This document shows positions 6,460 to 7,975 of a stretch of 7,975 nt of DNA, piece by piece (position 1 is the first letter of the stretch; each line of letters opens with the position of its first letter). The position numbers were made by a program, and so were the translations under genes. A model generated the notes under the pieces. It did not search any database and was not told where the DNA came from. It was given only the letters and a program-made list of their open reading frames with translations. This DNA comes from Clostridia bacterium (GTDB lineage Bacteria; Bacillota; Clostridia; Oscillospirales; CAG-382): assembly GCA_900757905.1 (NCBI GenBank), contig CAAEPN010000109.1, positions 1 to 7,975 of the forward strand. The letters run 5' to 3'.

Positions 6460-7975
6460 ATGACGAATTGTGCAAACCCTTCGTTTTCCTTAAAGAAAAA
6501 CGACCGGATCGAGCTTGCCGTAACCGGCACCGACCGGAATGGAAACGGCGTCGCACATGCGCCGAACGGGCAAGCGGTCTTTATCCGCAACACCTGTGCC
6601 GGCGATGTGGTAAACGCCAAGATCATCAAGGTTTTAAAGCACTATGCCGTCGCCATACCCGAAGAGATTTTACAGCCGTCGGCGGATCGTTCCGTCGGCG
6701 GCTGTGCCGTATCGGGTAAATGCGGCGGCTGCGTGTTCGGTCATATGACCTATGAAGCCGAGTGCCGCTACAAGGCGCAGAGTATCGACGATGCGTTCGC
6801 CCGTATCGGCGGATTATCGCTGAAACTAAACGCGTTTCATCCCTCTCCGAAGCTGGAGCAATACCGCAATAAAGCGATTTATCCGGTATCTGACGCGGAC
6901 GGAAAACCGGTTTCCGGTTTTTACGCGGCTATGTCACACCGAATCGTACAGCATGAAGTATGCGAGATCGCGCATCCACTGTTTCCGAAGATTCGCGACG
7001 CGGTGTTGCTCTTTGCGGAAAAAGAAAGTATTTCCGCTTACGACGAATCGGCTCGTACCGGCATTTTACGCGGCATTTATATGCGCTCGGCTGCGTCGGA
7101 GGAAATCGTTTTAACGCTGATTTTAGCCGACACACACTTTGGAAGCGCTAAAAAGGAAATGGCGTTTGTTTCGTATATTACGGAAAAATTCCCGAATATT
7201 TCGTCGGTGCTTATCAACACGAACACAAAAAATTCCAACGCAGTACTCGGTGAAAAATGGCGCACACTTTCCGGCGACGGGTATCTGCATGACGAGCTGT
7301 GCGGCAAAAAGTTCCGGGTGTCTCCGGCCTCTTTCTGGCAGGTCAACCACGACGGTGCGGAGCTGTTATATGGCATTGCCGCGCGTTTTGCAGCGCTGAA
7401 ACCGGGTGAAAAGTTACTTGATTTATACTGCGGCACCGGTTCGGTGGGCATATCGATCGCAAGACCGGATACCCTGCTGTACGGCGTGGAGATTGTCGCT
7501 GACGCGGTAAAGGACGCTTCTTTCAATGCGAAAGCAAACGGAATCGAGGCGAAATTTCTCTGTCTTGACGCGGCACATGCTTTAGACGATGAGCGCTTAA
7601 AGGAGATCCGACCGCAGGTCATCACGGTCGATCCGCCGCGTAAGGGCTGCGGAATCGAAGCCGTGCGCAAAATCGCTTCACTCGGCGCAGAACGGATCGT
7701 GTACATTTCCTGTGATCCGGCAACGTTAGCACGCGATCTTGCAGGGTTTGAAGCATGCGGCTATAAAGCGGTGACAGCCGAGGGCGTCGATATGTTTCCA
7801 AGAACAGGACATGTGGAGACGGTTGTCTTGCTTTCCAAGGGTGAGGTCGACTCGAAAAAGATTCGGGTTGAGTTCTCTTTGGAAGATATGGATATGTCCG
7901 AATTTCAAGATGGGGCAACCTACACCCAGATTAAGGACTATGTGCTGGAGCATAGCGGGTTAAAGGTATCCAACC
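6460..7975 (+). CDS. rlmD: 23S rRNA (uracil-5-)-methyltransferase, RlmD/RlmCD (RumA) family, 3' end beyond window
   Basis: SAM-dependent enzyme that makes 5-methyluridine in 23S rRNA (U1939 in RlmD; also U747 in the RlmCD form known from Gram-positives). The window holds 505 codons without a stop. An N-terminal TRAM domain (about 10-72) is followed by an iron-sulfur cluster set C82-x5-C88-x2-C91 with the fourth ligand C168 in EVCEIAHP. Then come the FWQVN motif (292-296), SAM-binding LLDLYCGTGSVG (319-330), VDPPRKG (390-396), catalytic Cys418 in YISCDPATLARDL, and HVETVVLL (451-458) with general base Glu453. All expected catalytic residues are present. The family core normally ends just after that last motif; here an extra tail continues from residue 459 to the window edge. 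Start ATG at 6460 has only a weak purine-rich AAGAAAAGA upstream. The 36-base gap from the lipoprotein gene, with no terminator visible, suggests cotranscription. The choice between RlmD and RlmCD cannot be made from sequence alone. Confidence 0.94.
   Translation, partial: MTNCANPSFSLKKNDRIELAVTGTDRNGNGVAHAPNGQAVFIRNTCAGDVVNAKIIKVLKHYAVAIPEEILQPSADRSVGGCAVSGKCGGCVFGHMTYEAECRYKAQSIDDAFARIGGLSLKLNAFHPSPKLEQYRNKAIYPVSDADGKPVSGFYAAMSHRIVQHEVCEIAHPLFPKIRDAVLLFAEKESISAYDESARTGILRGIYMRSAASEEIVLTLILADTHFGSAKKEMAFVSYITEKFPNISSVLINTNTKNSNAVLGEKWRTLSGDGYLHDELCGKKFRVSPASFWQVNHDGAELLYGIAARFAALKPGEKLLDLYCGTGSVGISIARPDTLLYGVEIVADAVKDASFNAKANGIEAKFLCLDAAHALDDERLKEIRPQVITVDPPRKGCGIEAVRKIASLGAERIVYISCDPATLARDLAGFEACGYKAVTAEGVDMFPRTGHVETVVLLSKGEVDSKKIRVEFSLEDMDMSEFQDGATYTQIKDYVLEHSGLKVSN
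7834..7975 (+). other. Extra C-terminal module on the RlmD-like methyltransferase
   Basis: In-frame coding sequence beyond the HVETVVLL end of the methyltransferase fold, starting around residue 459 and open at the window edge (at least 47 residues). It has a charged strand-like part (KKIRVEFSLEDMDMSEF) and then a helical part (ATYTQIKDYVLEHSGLKVSN) that resembles a small winged-helix or DNA/RNA-binding start. I recall similar tails on clostridial RumA-like proteins and as short fragments near mobile elements; this is memory, not a search. Codons such as CGG, GGG and TTG appear here more than in the core, though the sample is small. Confidence 0.6.

Noticed and set aside
7077..7706. Minus-strand open frame of 209 codons opposite rlmD
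   Set aside because: It lies wholly within the SAM-binding and catalytic region of the methyltransferase, has a Ser/Arg/Pro-rich composition typical of antisense shadows, and shows no known motif.

Overview
The window looks like ordinary chromosomal DNA of a moderate-GC Gram-positive bacterium, most likely a clostridial (Oscillospirales/Lachnospirales-type) Firmicute. This is inferred from strong AAGGAGG-type ribosome binding sites, a TTG start, a lipobox-bearing parvulin foldase typical of Firmicutes, and a C-terminal tail on the RNA methyltransferase that I recall from clostridial RumA-like proteins. Genus cannot be fixed from the sequence.

The layout is two divergent gene pairs around a 179-base AT-rich intergenic region (5042-5220). 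To the left, on the minus strand, recG (2930-5041) is followed by uvrA (2940 down to base 1, running off the window). The two overlap by 11 bases, and uvrA starts at TTG inside the recG terminus. To the right, on the plus strand, a PrsA/SurA-like peptidyl-prolyl isomerase lipoprotein gene (5221-6423) is followed after 36 bases by a 23S rRNA (uracil-5-)-methyltransferase gene of the RlmD/RlmCD (RumA) family (6460 to beyond 7975).

Functionally, the left pair is a DNA-repair unit: RecG remodels stalled forks and branched intermediates, and UvrA recognises damage for nucleotide excision repair. The right pair combines an extracytoplasmic protein-folding factor with an rRNA modification enzyme, with no obvious common pathway. 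The intergenic region holds candidate promoters in both directions, a 14-bp perfect palindrome, a tandem 7-bp repeat and a weak LexA-like site.

I see no tRNA, rRNA, CRISPR array, insertion sequence or clear terminator. No wholly new system is evident. The most interesting points are the non-canonical tail on the RlmD-like protein, which could be native or could mark an integrative-element junction in the rum gene, and the operator-like palindrome between the divergent units.
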